The notes under the pieces: model-generated | What the model was told of the DNA's origin: nothing | The model's database searches: none | The model's input: only the letters and a program-made list of their open reading frames with translations | Assembly (NCBI RefSeq): GCF_000471905.2 | Contig: NW_006495813.1 | Coordinates: forward strand, 997,913-1,061,912 | Origin: Amborella trichopoda | Lineage: Eukaryota; Streptophyta; Magnoliopsida; Amborellales; Amborellaceae | DNA length: 64,000 nt | Reading direction: 5' to 3' | Program-made: the position numbers and the translations under genes | Shown here: positions 1 to 11,507 of the stretch, piece by piece | Position numbering within the stretch: the first letter of the stretch is position 1 | Layout of the letters: the number at the start of each line of letters is the position of its first letter

Positions 1-1430
1 TGATGAGATGCGCCCCTCTCAGGCCCCCTCTAGAATTGGGAGCCCCATCCTTTAGACATCCACTCAATGACTCAGGGACTGCTGAGTTCATTTCCCTCTC
101 AGCCACCCTCATAACATCTCTTCCTAGCCCCACAGGGGGAAGACCTCATCATCTGGTGCCCGTTCCATCTGGGAGCTCTACTGTTTCTTCTTTCTACCTC
201 AAGCTTACCCAACCGCATACTTACCCCCTCTCCCCAACATCCATTACATCCCGAGCCTGGTCCTCTATTGCTCCACCAAAAATCAAAGTCTTCAATTGGA
301 TTGTATTATCGGAGAGGGTGCTCACTTTTGACCAACTTCAAAAGCAAGGTATTCATATCCCCAATAGGTGCGTTATGTGCCTTGCCGAGACCAATGCCCA
401 CCTCTTTCTCCATTGCCCTTATGCACAGTCCCTCCTTCAACTGTTTAATTGGCAGTGGGTTACTCCCAAATCTGTCCCTCTACTCTTTTGCTCCTTGCAC
501 CCAGTGCCCTGGCCCAAAGCGGGTATTCTCCTGTGGAGCGCTGCTGTGACGGTTGCACTTTGGGTCTTATGGTCCGAGAAGTATAGCAGGATCTTCCGAG
601 GAGAAAGATCTTCACCAGCTTCTCTCTTTGCCAAGATTAAATCCTTGGTCGTTTTTTGGGTGACAAATCACAAATACTTCGAAGACTTTCCTCATTCAAC
701 TTTCGTCCAAGAATACTTCAAAGGGTTTCCTCGTTCAACTTTCGTCCAAGACTAGGTGGCTACAGCTTTTTCAAGACAGTTTCAAATCCCTGTGCCTCCT
801 TTTGGAGGCCTCCAATCCCAGGACAGACTAAATTTGATGGCTGCTCCATAGGCAACCCAGATCCCAAAAGGGATTAGTGGACTCTTCAGGGATCATGATG
901 GTTGCCTTCTCCAAACCCATTGAACACTCCGACTCCCATACAATGGAGGCCCTTGCGCTTCTTGAAGGACTCAAAATCTTTAACCCACAGTGGAGTAGCT
1001 CAATAGTGGTTGAGAGGGATTCATTGAATGTCATTCGATGGGCTTCTAATTTCTCTACCCGACCTTGGTCGCTAGGCCATATTTTTTATGAACTCACTCA
1101 GTTAAGCAGGGATTTGGAAATCTCATGGAGGCATGCTTAGCGGGAGACCAACCAAGAAGCTGCCTCACTTGCTAAAGACACCGCTTTCGAAGCCCAACTT
1201 AATCTTCCCCATTCTTATAGCCCATTCTTTGGGAGACCTTCTGCCACTTCATAGTTTCTCACTTGTATTAACAAAAAGTCTTGTATAGGGATACCCCACC
1301 CAAGGGTTTGTCTCATCTCCTTACTTTTGTATAGCACTCCTACATGGTGGGATTTTTTGTATATATTTTTGACTTGTTTGTACTCCTTCTCTATAGTTGG
1401 ACTTGACTTTTCTAGAGATCTGTGCCAAAT
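1..1430 (+). mobile_element. L1-type LINE remnant (3' end: zf-RVT and RNase H)
   Basis: The open frame at 3-755 contains a zinc-binding reverse-transcriptase domain (zf-RVT): a hydrophobic PPKIKVFNWI stretch, then a Cys-x2-Cys...His-x3-His-Cys pattern with the core CVMCLAETNAHLFLHC. A second frame at about 877-1140 resembles the RNase H-like domain that follows zf-RVT in plant L1 LINEs, with the segment MEALALLEGLKI and a later ERDSLNVI. The two are in different frames and separated by stops, so this is a dead, 5'-truncated copy whose start lies before the window. The tail after about 1250 is non-coding 3' sequence. Family assignment is from domain order; the 3' end is approximate. Confidence 0.8.
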
Positions 1431-1483
1431 TTAAGGTTTACTCAATAGTTGGACTTGACTTTTCTAGAGATCTGTGCAAAATT
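1393..1483. repeat. 51-bp tandem duplication
   Basis: A block beginning ATAGTTGGACTTGACTTTTC occurs at about 1393 and again at about 1444, a period of 51 bp. The two copies are nearly identical over about 40 bases. It lies just past the L1 remnant and next to the assembly gap, so it may be a real duplication or an assembly edge effect. Confidence 0.75.
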
Positions 1484-1528
1484 TAATTGCGATCCTTTGG
1501 GGTCCTACACACATGGGTGTGGGAGGGT

Positions 1529-1548
1529 NNNNNNNNNNNNNNNNNNNN
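1529..1548. other. Assembly gap (20 N)
   Basis: Twenty unresolved bases are followed directly by an (AG)n run at about 1549-1562. A simple repeat at the gap edge suggests a scaffold join or unresolved microsatellite. The true gap length is unknown. Confidence 0.98.
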
Positions 1549-1744
1549 AGAGAGAGAGAGAGGAAACTTTTTATAATTATATATGAAAAATTAGCAAGAA
1601 ATTCCCACTTTATTATCAAAATTAAAAGGTTGTCCTATATGTTTTATATTTTACATTCAAGTCCTACTTCTTGAGATTGTATATTGTATTTTAATTTTAT
1701 TTTCTTTTGGACACTATTTCTATGAGTTCACGGACTCACATGTA

Positions 1745-1940
1745 GAAATGCGGGCTCGTTAATAATTTATTTTTGAAATAGAATTTGATCTTAATTTTTT
1801 GGGAATCTGTAATCTTTAACATGGAGATTATTAATCTGTAAAAATAAATAAATTTTAAAAACTGGAAATGATATTTTTTGGAGAAAATATTTGAACCATT
1901 GATTTTACTTTTTCTTTGGAGGACTATTATTTATGAGACC
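1745..1940. repeat. Interspersed repeat family B, copy 1
   Basis: This AT-rich block shares ordered sequence with 22720-22975 and 52800-53035. Shared words include CTTTAACATGGRGATCAT, AATAAATAAATTTT and a segment about a missing-gene-free region with 'CCRTTRRTTT'. There is no coding potential. It is probably a short non-autonomous DNA transposon (MITE), but clear terminal repeats were not found. Confidence 0.55.
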
Positions 1941-2337
1941 CGGTTTTAGTGGATGGCTTAGACCTCCAAGCCCTCATAGTAACAGGTGCGGGCTTGGACA
2001 CACCAAACAATTTTCCTTTTCTTTTCTATATATCAGATTAAGCTCAATTTGGTGAGTTGATTCTTCTCACAATTATAAAATTACTGAAAGAATACTTGAA
2101 AATAAGCACAATAATCATAATTGCCCCAAAATTTTATATTTATGGGTGTATTTTTTATCAGTTTTATTTAATTTAATTTTATCTTTTACTATCTTTTACA
2201 AATGTATTATGGTGAGAGATATGGATGCCCAAAATATAAGCTTAATTGGATAATAGAAAAAAAATAATTTAAAACACAATTTTCACTATAAAATAGTGGG
2301 ATTTAAGTGTAAAATATATAGGACTATTTCTTTAAAT

Positions 2338-2522
2338 TTCAAAAATAAAAAGGGGAAGGAGAAGGCCCAAAAAGTCATGGATGGAAGTAGCAAGAAGAGA
2401 TATGGTGGCTTATGGTCTGATTGAGGTTATAACCTTTGATTGAGCTGAATGGTAGAACGAGATTCATGTTGCTGATTCCAAATAGTTGGGATAAGGCTCA
2501 GGTGATGATGATGATGATGATA
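2338..2522 (+). mobile_element. RTE-type LINE 3' terminus with (GAT)n tail
   Basis: The sequence encodes, with stops, the C-terminal tail typical of plant RTE-clade LINE reverse transcriptases: a KSWMEVARRDMVAYG-like segment, then IHVADSK followed by the characteristic stop and LG. It ends in seven GAT-type trinucleotides at about 2502-2521, as expected for RTE elements, which carry short trinucleotide tails rather than poly(A). Only the last 180 bp are kept, a normal outcome of 5' truncation during insertion. Confidence 0.7.
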
Positions 2523-3265
2523 TTACCTATATTGATTTTATGAATGTCATTCTAGACTTGGCAAATTATAAATAGGCATGTGGGATTTTTGAATTTGAGT
2601 TGGACAGGGGTTCTCGTATCTATGTTCTTGTAACATAGGATCTGAGAAATAAGTAGCAACTTAACTGCTTTTATTTTTCTTTACAATATTTTGGCTGCAA
2701 TAACTAATGGCTCTAAATAAATTGTTCTATCTATGGTCAGCCCGTGTATATGGAGTATGATATTAGTGTGGAATCAGCATTCCAGACCTTGTATGAAAAC
2801 CTTGAAGAGTTTTGTTTACTGAATGGTTTAATGTATTGTCTTATTCTTTTTCTTATTAATCTTATCCATTCCATATTTTCAAGTTTCCTATTTATAAGAA
2901 GGGTCCAGTTTTAGTGCAGTCCAGGCCCACCAAAACCCTGTCCTACTCCACCTCAATCCCATGTTTTGATGAATTAAGGAGCCAAAGCTCCTCCTAAGCA
3001 CTTGCAAATCCATTTCCAGCCTTAAAAACTGGAATTGGAGCTCCTAAACTGGTGCAAACCTGACGGATGTGGTGTCCATTGAAATGAATGTCCATATCAG
3101 ATGTTAAGAAAGCAGTCAAAGATGGTTAGGGCTCCGAATCCATTTTAATTTTTCAGAATCCATGATGATGGAGGTGAAGAGGGTGGATCTACAGTGTTTT
3201 GGGGTCTCATTCCATCTTTACGATGGATATTGAGGGGAAGCTACATGGTTTTTGGTATGGCCAAG
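2523..3265. other. No gene recognised
   Basis: AT-rich DNA without a convincing coding signal. I checked it for the missing 5' exons of ORC2. A short open stretch at about 2738-2815 is preceded by an AG, but its translation does not resemble ORC2. Confidence 0.5.
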
Positions 3266-3274
3266 TCCACTATG

Positions 3275-4340
3275 TCTTTCTCTCTTTTTTTCTTTCTTTT
3301 TGATAAGTAACTTCTTGTATTCTATTGACGGAATTACAAAGGACAATATTGATGTATAGATGTACTATGGATAAAAAGGTGTGTACAAAACTAGGGACAA
3401 CTTAAACTGGATTGTTATGGCTATGGACAAGGTGGCTTTAAGTGTTCTTTCTTTTGCTACGTGATCTACAATCTCATTATATTCACACCAAGAGTTTTGG
3501 AATACAACATTTGGGCCTTGTAGAATGCCTTGAATGTCACTAAAGATCTCTTGCAATTTCCATGGCGGTTTGAGACTTTGAGTGGTTCTGGACTCCTCTT
3601 ATAGTATTAGCTGTGTCTTCTTCACAATACACCCCGCTGAGATCCATATATTCTGAGACCAGTTAAATAGGGCCTGCTTTATTATCCGTGCATTTTCGTG
3701 CCAGACCAGCATATGAGCATAAACCTCTCTATTGGTGATTCCAGAAAGTACCTCCAATATCAGCTGGACCTGGGCTGCACTTGAAATGTGATCAAATTTC
3801 AATTTGATATTATTTTGGCTAGGTGGAAACCAAATTTGTCTATTGCATCTTTTATTATTTGAGGTCCAAGATTAATTTTGCCAGTGTAGATGTAGATCAG
3901 ATAGATGTACCCGAAACTCTTTTCTTACAATTGTCCAGTCAATAACACAACCCAAAATATTCTCTTATTTTGGCTGAACTAGAGTATTAACTTGCAAATT
4001 CCTTGAATGTCTTTCTAAATTTCTAATAACAGTAGACATAATATAGCCAGCAAGCTCAAATGCCAAACAATAAGGCCCATCTGTGGAAGTGGTGTTGAAT
4101 TTGGGATGGGGAGAAAAGAAAAGAAGGTGGGGGGGCTGAAGACCCAGTGTCAGAAAAGTTCTTCCACAGTTCTTGGTATGTCATAGGTAAAAGAAAAAAT
4201 AGACAGTTAAAATGACCATATAGCCTCAACTACAATGCAATGGAGAACAAGATAATTCACTGTTTCCTCATCTGCCCCAAACATGATGCACCTATTTAGG
4301 GATAGGCCCAACACGGTTTCTGAGGCCATCAGTGGTGAGT
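3275..4340 (-). mobile_element. L1-type LINE remnant (zf-RVT to RNase H to A-rich end)
   Basis: Read on the minus strand, about 4320-4230 encodes a zf-RVT core (CIMFGADEETVNYLVLHC). About 3800-3600 and 3556-3365 encode RNase H-like segments, including WCEYNEIVDHVAKE, which matches the conserved 'N..AD.LAK' end of that domain. The lower edge at 3270-3305 reads, on the minus strand, as a TTACTTATCAAAAAG-type end running into an A-rich tail, the usual 3' end of plant L1 copies. Stops and frameshifts show it is dead. It lies just upstream of the first ORC2 exon seen here. Confidence 0.7.
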
Positions 4341-5093
4341 GCTTTGTCTTACTAATCAGTCATCACAAAACCTGAACTTTTGGGGGAGATGGTACACCAC
4401 GTGCATTTCACACTGTTTCTGTTTAGAGTGAAGAATGAGATAGGGACCAGTAGAAGGACTTTACTGTGAACACAATGTTGATGTTTGAGCTCCAGACCAT
4501 TTTGTCCACCCCTGAGAATGGGATTTATGCCTGCTCGAGTAGCCTTTACAATTTGAAATCTAATCGTCTTTGCCTGATATTGGTGTCCATGAGAGTTGAC
4601 CATTTTTTATTTCAGTGACTTATGTAAACTTTGGGGGTTAAGCTTGCCAATGTTAGGAGTCTCTCAGTAAGTATTTGTATACCACAAGTCAAACCAAAAC
4701 TGAATTAAATGACAAATGCAACCTTGAACGAACTGAAGCGCTTCTTGAAGCATTAATTTTGACATGGCTTTGAAATGTTTTTTGTGTGCTTAATGTATTT
4801 TTTTTTCAAAAGAATTCATTATTTGGTTTCCAATATGTGATATGTTTAGGTGTCCCCAAGCAGTCCAGTCTGCTTAGCATGGTTGGATTCATCATGACCT
4901 TATAGATGCTTAACATGACTTTTCTGTTTTAATTGGGAGATAGATCATTCTGTTTTCTTATCCCTGTAACCATTTTAAGCTAGTAAATGGAATTTTTTTT
5001 TTTCTTTGATATTAATCATTCTTTCTTTTCATTTAGGAGTAAAGAGCTGTTCTCTAACTTCGGAATAAAATACATATGATTTGCATGTCACAG

Positions 5094-8000
5094 ATGCGGT
5101 TTTGGACTTCTGATGTATGGCTTCGGTTCCAAGAAAGCCATGCTTGAAGATTTCGCTTCGACAGCTTTAGCAGATTTTGGAGTGCTTGTTGTCAATGGCT
5201 ACCTTCATTCCATCAACATTAAACTAGTACTTTCTCTATCATACTGAACATTGTTTTGTGCTATTGATTCATAATTTCATTGTTCTTATTTTGAGAAGTG
5301 CCAGTTCCTTTTTTCTAGTTTTGGATATTTCTATAAGTGTTCAATTCCATTGATATTTCTAGCATCGTTGTAATGAATTTTTCGAAGTTGCAAAGAAGGT
5401 ATTCAAACTCCTTTATTGACTGATTTAAGCAACTTCTCGTTTTATGTTAATTTGTTTGAGAGTAATGTTTTTACTGAAATAGTTGCTTATGACAATATAT
5501 TGCAATTCAATATTGAGTTTCTGTGATTCATTAGAACTTTGATACTCTGAATCTTTTGCAACAACTATATGCAGTTTATGACTTTCATTTGAGATGTTTC
5601 GTTATGTTAGTTTCTATGATGTCAGTGTTAAATTGACCATCCCATTTGAAGGTTGTGATCGCAATTGCTGAACTTCTATGGGATCAAATAAGAACCAAGC
5701 GAAAGGGCCATATGTCAAATATGTCACAACCTTTCCGATCACAAACCATGGAAGAACTTCTTGATTTCTTGGATGGATCAGAATTCAAAGACCAAGATTT
5801 AGTTTATGTGGTTATCCACAATATAGATGGACCTGGGTTACGAGATGGTGAATCACAGAAATGGCTTGCACGCATTGCTAGCTGTTCTCAAATCCGTATG
5901 ATAGCATCTATAGACCACGTCAATGCACCTCTTTGTGAGTGTATCTTTTTGCCACCTAAGCTATGATACTTTTGACCAATATGAGATTCTTTTCATCATT
6001 TCTTAATCAATTATCTTTTTTTTTGTTTGTAATACTAAAATCTTCTTCTATTTTATTGATATATAAGCTAGAGCAGAAAGAGGTTTTCCAGTTGTTTAGG
6101 CATAATGGTTATGGGTAGCAATCTTATTCTGGTGCTAGAACGTCATCAACTTTATTTCATTCTTGTGCCTTTTAGAAATTCAGGGTCTGGTTGGTAATTA
6201 TTGTTTTGTCTTAACAGACTAGAAAATGTTTGATTGTGACTTATAGAAATTTTTGTCTTTACTGAATTTTTTGTTAGAAAGATCTGCTTCAGTAATACCA
6301 AATATCACTTGGTGGTAAAAATTGTCGAAAATTTCCGTACAACTTAGCTCAGCATTTACCTTTCAAAATTCAGACAGTTGGTTCCTCGACTAGCACCTTC
6401 GAAATTGAGCTTATTACATTATCGATGATATCTTTAGGCATTTCTGTATCCATTTTGTGAAGCAATAAGTTAAAATATTTGAAATATTCCAAGAATTTCA
6501 TGGAATGATCTATACGCTGGTTAAGGAGTACTAGATCTGCTGAAGGGTTATGGTTCTGGTCTAATGATTTTCAAGCAATTCATTCCTTTCGTATTATATA
6601 CCCACAATCGTTCCAAATTCAATGAGATCGAGGTATGCTGTTGGAAAAAAATGACATGCATTGGAAACACAAAGTTGTTTGTTAGTTGCCCATTTTTTTG
6701 GTACATTCCCTAGCAAATGCAACCTTTACATTGAAACTTTTCCAACAAATGCTTCAATCTCCAGTGGTTCTGTTCTCTTGCTAAGACTGCGATTTGTGCT
6801 AGTGTGGGATAAGAAGATGGTTGCCATAGAGTTCAACTGGTGCTGGTACCATGTCCCAACTTTCGCACCTTACAAGGCTGAAGGTGTATTCCTTCCTTTG
6901 ATACTTGCTAACAGTGGCACTGCCCAAACTGCAAAGACTGCTGCAATCGTTCTTCAGAGTTTAACACCTAATGCTCAGAGTGTTTTCAAGGTCCTTGCTG
7001 AATACCAGCAGGCGCATCCTGATGAAGAAGGTGGATTCTCATTACTTATTTATGCAGCGCTCTTTATGGTTTGTTTATAATATATGGTACAGGAAGCATG
7101 GAATTGGAAAATGGACACACACTCTCTTTCTCTCTCACTCACACGCACACACACACAAATCAAAATATAGGCTTTGTTTTTATGGCATCGTGACTGTTAT
7201 TGCTCAAGTGCTCTTTTTCTCTCTCTCTCTCTCTCATACAAATGAGTCTTTGAGAGAAAAGGTCCGGCAAGTAACAAGGGGCAAACATAAGCATTCCAGC
7301 AAGAAAAGAGAGCTATAGCTCTAGAATTTCTTACAAAATGATTACAATAGACTCATTCATTCACCCGCCACCCTCATACACAAAAATAGACATATCCAGT
7401 CACAAACCCAAGGCTCATTGAACCTACATTTTTCCGTGCTCTGGAACTGGTTTGACTATTTGACCTTCGCCATTTAATATATTTAATAGTCTGGACCCCA
7501 AATTTGAAGATTTCCAAAATATTGAACCGAAAATATTGGCCCTAAGGACCCCTAACTTTGCCAAGAAAGAAAACCCCAAAGAAACCCATATTCCCATCAC
7601 AACCACAACTATGTGTCAGCCCCGTGATTCTCTCCTTTTTTCTTCTTCGTTTTGCCACTTGCAGTCTTCTCTTCAGGTTGGAGAGAACTCAACCAGGAGT
7701 TCAATTCACCTAATTGTTCGGCATGATGTACACCACACTCTTTGCCTGGCCTTGTAATTTTGACTTCAGTTTTGGTAGTTGATGATGAGTCCCACCATTT
7801 GCAAATTATTGGGCCTCCATAGATCAATAAAGCTATGTTCCTCATGTGGGTGAACTAAATCATTCATGAACAATAGTTGCAACTATTCAAAAACTCCTGT
7901 AGTTAAGGGTTACCCACTGTTATATATTAGAAGTTTAAAATCTTCTCCATTTAAACCCTTCTCACGATAAAACATTAGATCTCCGTAAGATACTTATGCA

Positions 8001-10778
8001 ATCACCTCTTGTTCATCATAGATAAGTAAATTGTACCAATCAACAAACTTTCGCTCCATGGACTCTGGAAATGAAGATAGTCATTTGGTCTTGGGATGGT
8101 TAACACAAAAAGAAGATCACGTGGTGGGTTTTTCCCAATCCTCCAAATAAAGGTGACCTTGATACAGTTAACAATTTCAAAAAAAAAAAAGGTGACCTTG
8201 AAACAAGGGTATGTCAACCTTAATTTCAAAGTTGTGGTTTTGTTCAAGGATTCAAACCATCCAATCTTTGATCCCCTAGTTTTCCTGCTTTTCGCATTTT
8301 AGCATGGTTCTATAATGGATTTTCTTGTGAATTCCTTGATTGATACTCAGGTGTTTTAGCCTAGTGGGATCCAGGTCTCTGCTCAATCGATATGTTACTT
8401 CTGCTACTTGTCTCCTAAGATCATGCGACTCTTGGATCTCTCCTAGGGTTGACCTTTGCAGCACCACGAGCTCTTCTTGTTGCAAATATTCTAATCAATG
8501 TCCGAGAACTTCCAAAGAAGGAATACACACTGATAAGAAACTGATGCAACTTAGTCCCAGAAGCAAGTAAGAATGGGAAACACAAGTATTCCAGCAACAA
8601 AAGAGAGCCTCTGCTTTGACTATTTGATCTTCAATACTTATTACACATAGTAATCTGGACTTATAGAGAAAAGGAAAGGAAGATTCCCCAAAATTTATTG
8701 ATTTCCAGAACTTTGAAACCCGCAATACGTTGACTAAACTCCAAAGACACCTAGAACTTGCAGAGAAAGAAAACCAGAAAGCAACCCAAAATTCCCATCA
8801 CATCCAAAGATGATGTCTCAGCCCCTTGTTCCTCTCCTGTTTTTTCTTATTTTGGCCTCTTGAAGTCTCATGGCTGGTTCCATCATGACCTGGTGTAAAC
8901 CAAGAAAAACAGGGAAACACGAAATAGACATTTCTTTGAGATATAATTGAAAATTCTACTGTATTTTCAAGCCACAAAGTAGACCTTTTAGAGACTCATT
9001 CCTAAGTATAGATGCTTCTAAATAACCCTCACCAAGTCGCCATACATTTGAAAGTCAAAACCAAAACCACTTAAAAGTATCCACAAAATTAATAGCACAT
9101 GAAAAATAACAAAAGGGAACGTAACCCCCAAAAGATTAATATGCTATTGCTAAACTACCACTATTTATTTTTTGACAAATATATCCTTGAAATTCTCTTC
9201 AAATTTTCTGGTTAACTTTTTGGAAACCCTTCTTTACTCTTAGATGCCATCTTTCACTTGTCATCTAGTGGGATCCCAATTTAGTAAGACTGCAAGAGCC
9301 TATTCCAAGGTCGATCTCAAAGATCTTAACCTCTATTGCAAGGTCCAAGTCTCAATCATATCGCAATATGGAGAGGCATGATTATCTTTCCCTTGACTTT
9401 CCTTGCAATACCAGAACTTGTTTTCTAATATCAAGTCTTTGCATTGTTTCATAAAGGGCTCAAAAGTCCCAAGTGTGGGGGTTGGTAGTACTGGATCTTT
9501 GACTACCCAATGCTACCCCCTATTCATAACTTTCCGGAGGAAATTGTGCACAGAGAGAAGATTCTAACATGGCTCCTTATATTTGGGTTTTCTGTCTTCT
9601 ACCTCCATCATGCTCCTCATCTGGATCCTTGTCATATTGTATATCACCAACTATATCAATTGATTAGTGTTTCATATTCTCGTTCTACAATGACCATATC
9701 AAAATGGAATTTGAGAACATCAACTTGAATGCCTTTATCTAATCCTTCGAGGGTTTGAACAATCCTATCCTTGAAGAGTAATTCCTCGCCTCCCAGATTA
9801 TGGAAGTAATTTCTATCTGTAGCTATGGATCTATCATCCTACAGCCATCTGAAACAAGGTGAATTGTCCTTGACACATCAGCACCAATTCCTCTGTCTGC
9901 TTAGCTCTTGCTTCCCTTGTTGGTTCACCGTTGGCCTGACCACAAGCATCAAAGGCTCTTATTAATGTCATCTGTATTAACTTAGCGGTTTTGGTGCCCC
10001 AAGGGCCCTTCGGGTAACCATTTTGTTGCATACAAGATCTTTAATGGATAGCATTCATTTAAGTCTAAATGCTTCTTGATATCCCTCACCAAGTCCCCGT
10101 GCATTGGAATGTTATACCGCTCAAAAGTATCTGCTAAAGCAATCAATCATGGAAATAACGGAAAAGAGAACCCAATCCCAGAAAGGACTTGCAGACTTAT
10201 ACTTTCTTGCAACCCTACTTTTTTTTTCCATAATATACCCATGAAATTCGAGCAAAAATATTTTACTAATTAATTTAAATTTTCATCTCTCTCTCACACG
10301 AGGTCGCGCACACACACACTCACAGTCGAGCACACTCTCCCGCTCTCACACAAAAAAGAAAGTTTAACTTGTTGATATGGTGGTGTTACTTTTGCAGGTC
10401 AAATTGGCCTTTCGGCTCTCTCTCTCTCTCTCTTTCTCTCTCTTTCACACACACACACATGGATGCACATACACACCCCGTACACATGGATGCACCGACA
10501 CACAACAATATGCAGATTTGCTTTTCACAAATATTTGGAGTGTTTAGTTTGTCGTGCTCACTGTTTTTGCTCTCCTCTTAGGGTTGCCTGTGAATCAATT
10601 GTATACCATGTCCCGGGAAAGATTCCTGGTGAGCAGCCAACTCACTCTAAACTCTCACTTGACTGAGTTTCGCGATCACGAACTGCTAAAGACCCGGAGA
10701 CATGGTGATGGTCAAGACTGCTTGTACATTCCGCTCTCATCTGAAGCTATTGAGAATCTTCTTCTGGAAATTAGTTGA
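5094..10778 (+). CDS. ORC2: Origin recognition complex subunit 2 (C-terminal part; 5' exons not found)
   Basis: ORC2 is a core subunit of the six-protein complex that marks DNA replication origins in the nucleus. Four exons join in frame: 5094-5226, 5652-5934, 6803-7030 and 10582-10778 (stop TGA). All introns are GT...AG, and the phases agree. The translation gives about 279 residues. It starts at [20 protein letters not shown], the degenerate Walker A-like region of the AAA+ fold. It continues through [13 protein letters not shown] and [13 protein letters not shown], then LWDKKMV and [13 protein letters not shown], and ends with the winged-helix region ([16 protein letters not shown]). There are no internal stops. 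Arabidopsis ORC2 is about 363 residues, so roughly the first 100 residues are missing. The exon at 5094 begins mid-codon after a splice acceptor, so coding exons must lie further upstream, or else this is a 5'-truncated copy. Intron 3 is 3.55 kb and repeat-filled. Family identity is very secure; whether the gene is intact is not. Confidence 0.9.
7118..7240. repeat. CT/CA simple repeats in ORC2 intron 3
   Basis: A CT-rich then CA-rich run near 7118-7160 and a (CT)n run near 7208-7235 lie just inside the intron after the third exon. These are plain microsatellites. Confidence 0.75.
7300..8900. repeat. Diverged direct repeat pair in ORC2 intron 3
   Basis: The block at about 7300-7680 and the block at about 8580-8890 share ordered sequence. 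Both contain a run beginning AGCATTCCAGCAA or AGTATTCCAGCAA, then TTTGACTATTTGA, AAGAAAGAAAACC, ATTCCCATCACA, and ATGTSTCAGCCCC followed by a TTTTTTCTT run. They differ by many substitutions and indels, so the duplication is old. No intact coding frame was recognised in either. Confidence 0.65.
8985..10270. repeat. Second diverged direct repeat pair in ORC2 intron 3
   Basis: About 8985-9200 and 10040-10265 share ordered segments: a GCTTCT then CCCTCACCAAGT block, TTAAAAGTATC/CTCAAAAGTATC, AATAACRRAA, and ATGAAATTC or TTGAAATTC. The DNA between (about 9240-10030) has a minus-strand open stretch at 9834-10031 that I could not assign. It may be a decayed retroelement. Confidence 0.5.
10300..10460. 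repeat. (CT)n and (CA)n microsatellites
   Basis: Dense CT, CA and TC dinucleotide runs lie about 120 bp upstream of the last ORC2 exon, close to where a polypyrimidine tract and branch point would sit. Confidence 0.75.
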
Positions 10779-11500
10779 AACATTTCGCTCAGTGACGCAT
10801 ATATACTGGATAGTGGGTTTTTATATTTGTCATAACCTCTGGAATTTTTGTCTAAAATCACAAAGTTGATGTTGTGACCATGTGCTTCTCTTTCTATGCA
10901 TTGGAACCCACATGGCACAACTAGGAAGATCGGGCAACAAATTATGTTGAGCTCATCATCAAAATAGTTTGTTTGAAAAGAAGAGAACTTGTATGAGGAT
11001 TTCAAAAAGTAGGAGAAATATACAAAGAGATATGGCTTCTTAAGTGATGCAGGCACAGAAAGGAATAATGTATATCAGCGGCCTAGTTCTATGTTACATA
11101 CATCTGGTGCGTCATTGAACTATTTCTTAAACCTCATCTGCCCAACTCTATTTCCTACCTATGATGCAAGGTTATCAATGAGAATCAGTTGGTTCAAGCA
11201 ATGCAAGTATGTGTAAAGTTAAGAAAGGAAGAGGTTTTGAGATTGTTTTTTTGGCACTTTATATAAGTTGCAATTGGTGTAAGGCTGCAACTTTAAAGTA
11301 AATTTACACTTCAAAACCCTATCAGAAAATGTAGTTCTGGTGCCAAAAATCCCTATGACGGCCTGAATGTGGCCTGAATGTGGGAAGCTTGATTTAATTG
11401 CTGTAGTGTTATTTCTTTCCTGCAAAATTCAGAGAGCACACCTTTTATTAATGCCCATGTAACTTCATGCTCTTACACGTGACTATGAAACATATAAAAT
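10779..11500. other. ORC2 3' flank, no further gene seen
   Basis: Presumed 3' UTR and AT-rich flank. No coding region or clear repeat was recognised. Confidence 0.5.
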
Positions 11501-11507
11501 GTATATG

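Noticed and set aside
2738..2815. Possible upstream ORC2 exon
   Set aside because: Open and AG-preceded, but its translation does not resemble the ORC2 N-terminal region and the downstream boundary lacks a clear donor.
6661..6802. Longer open frame upstream of the third ORC2 exon
   Set aside because: The part before 6803 is intron read through; the ORC2 family sequence begins at LWDKKMV directly after an AG acceptor, and the phases match the preceding exon only there.
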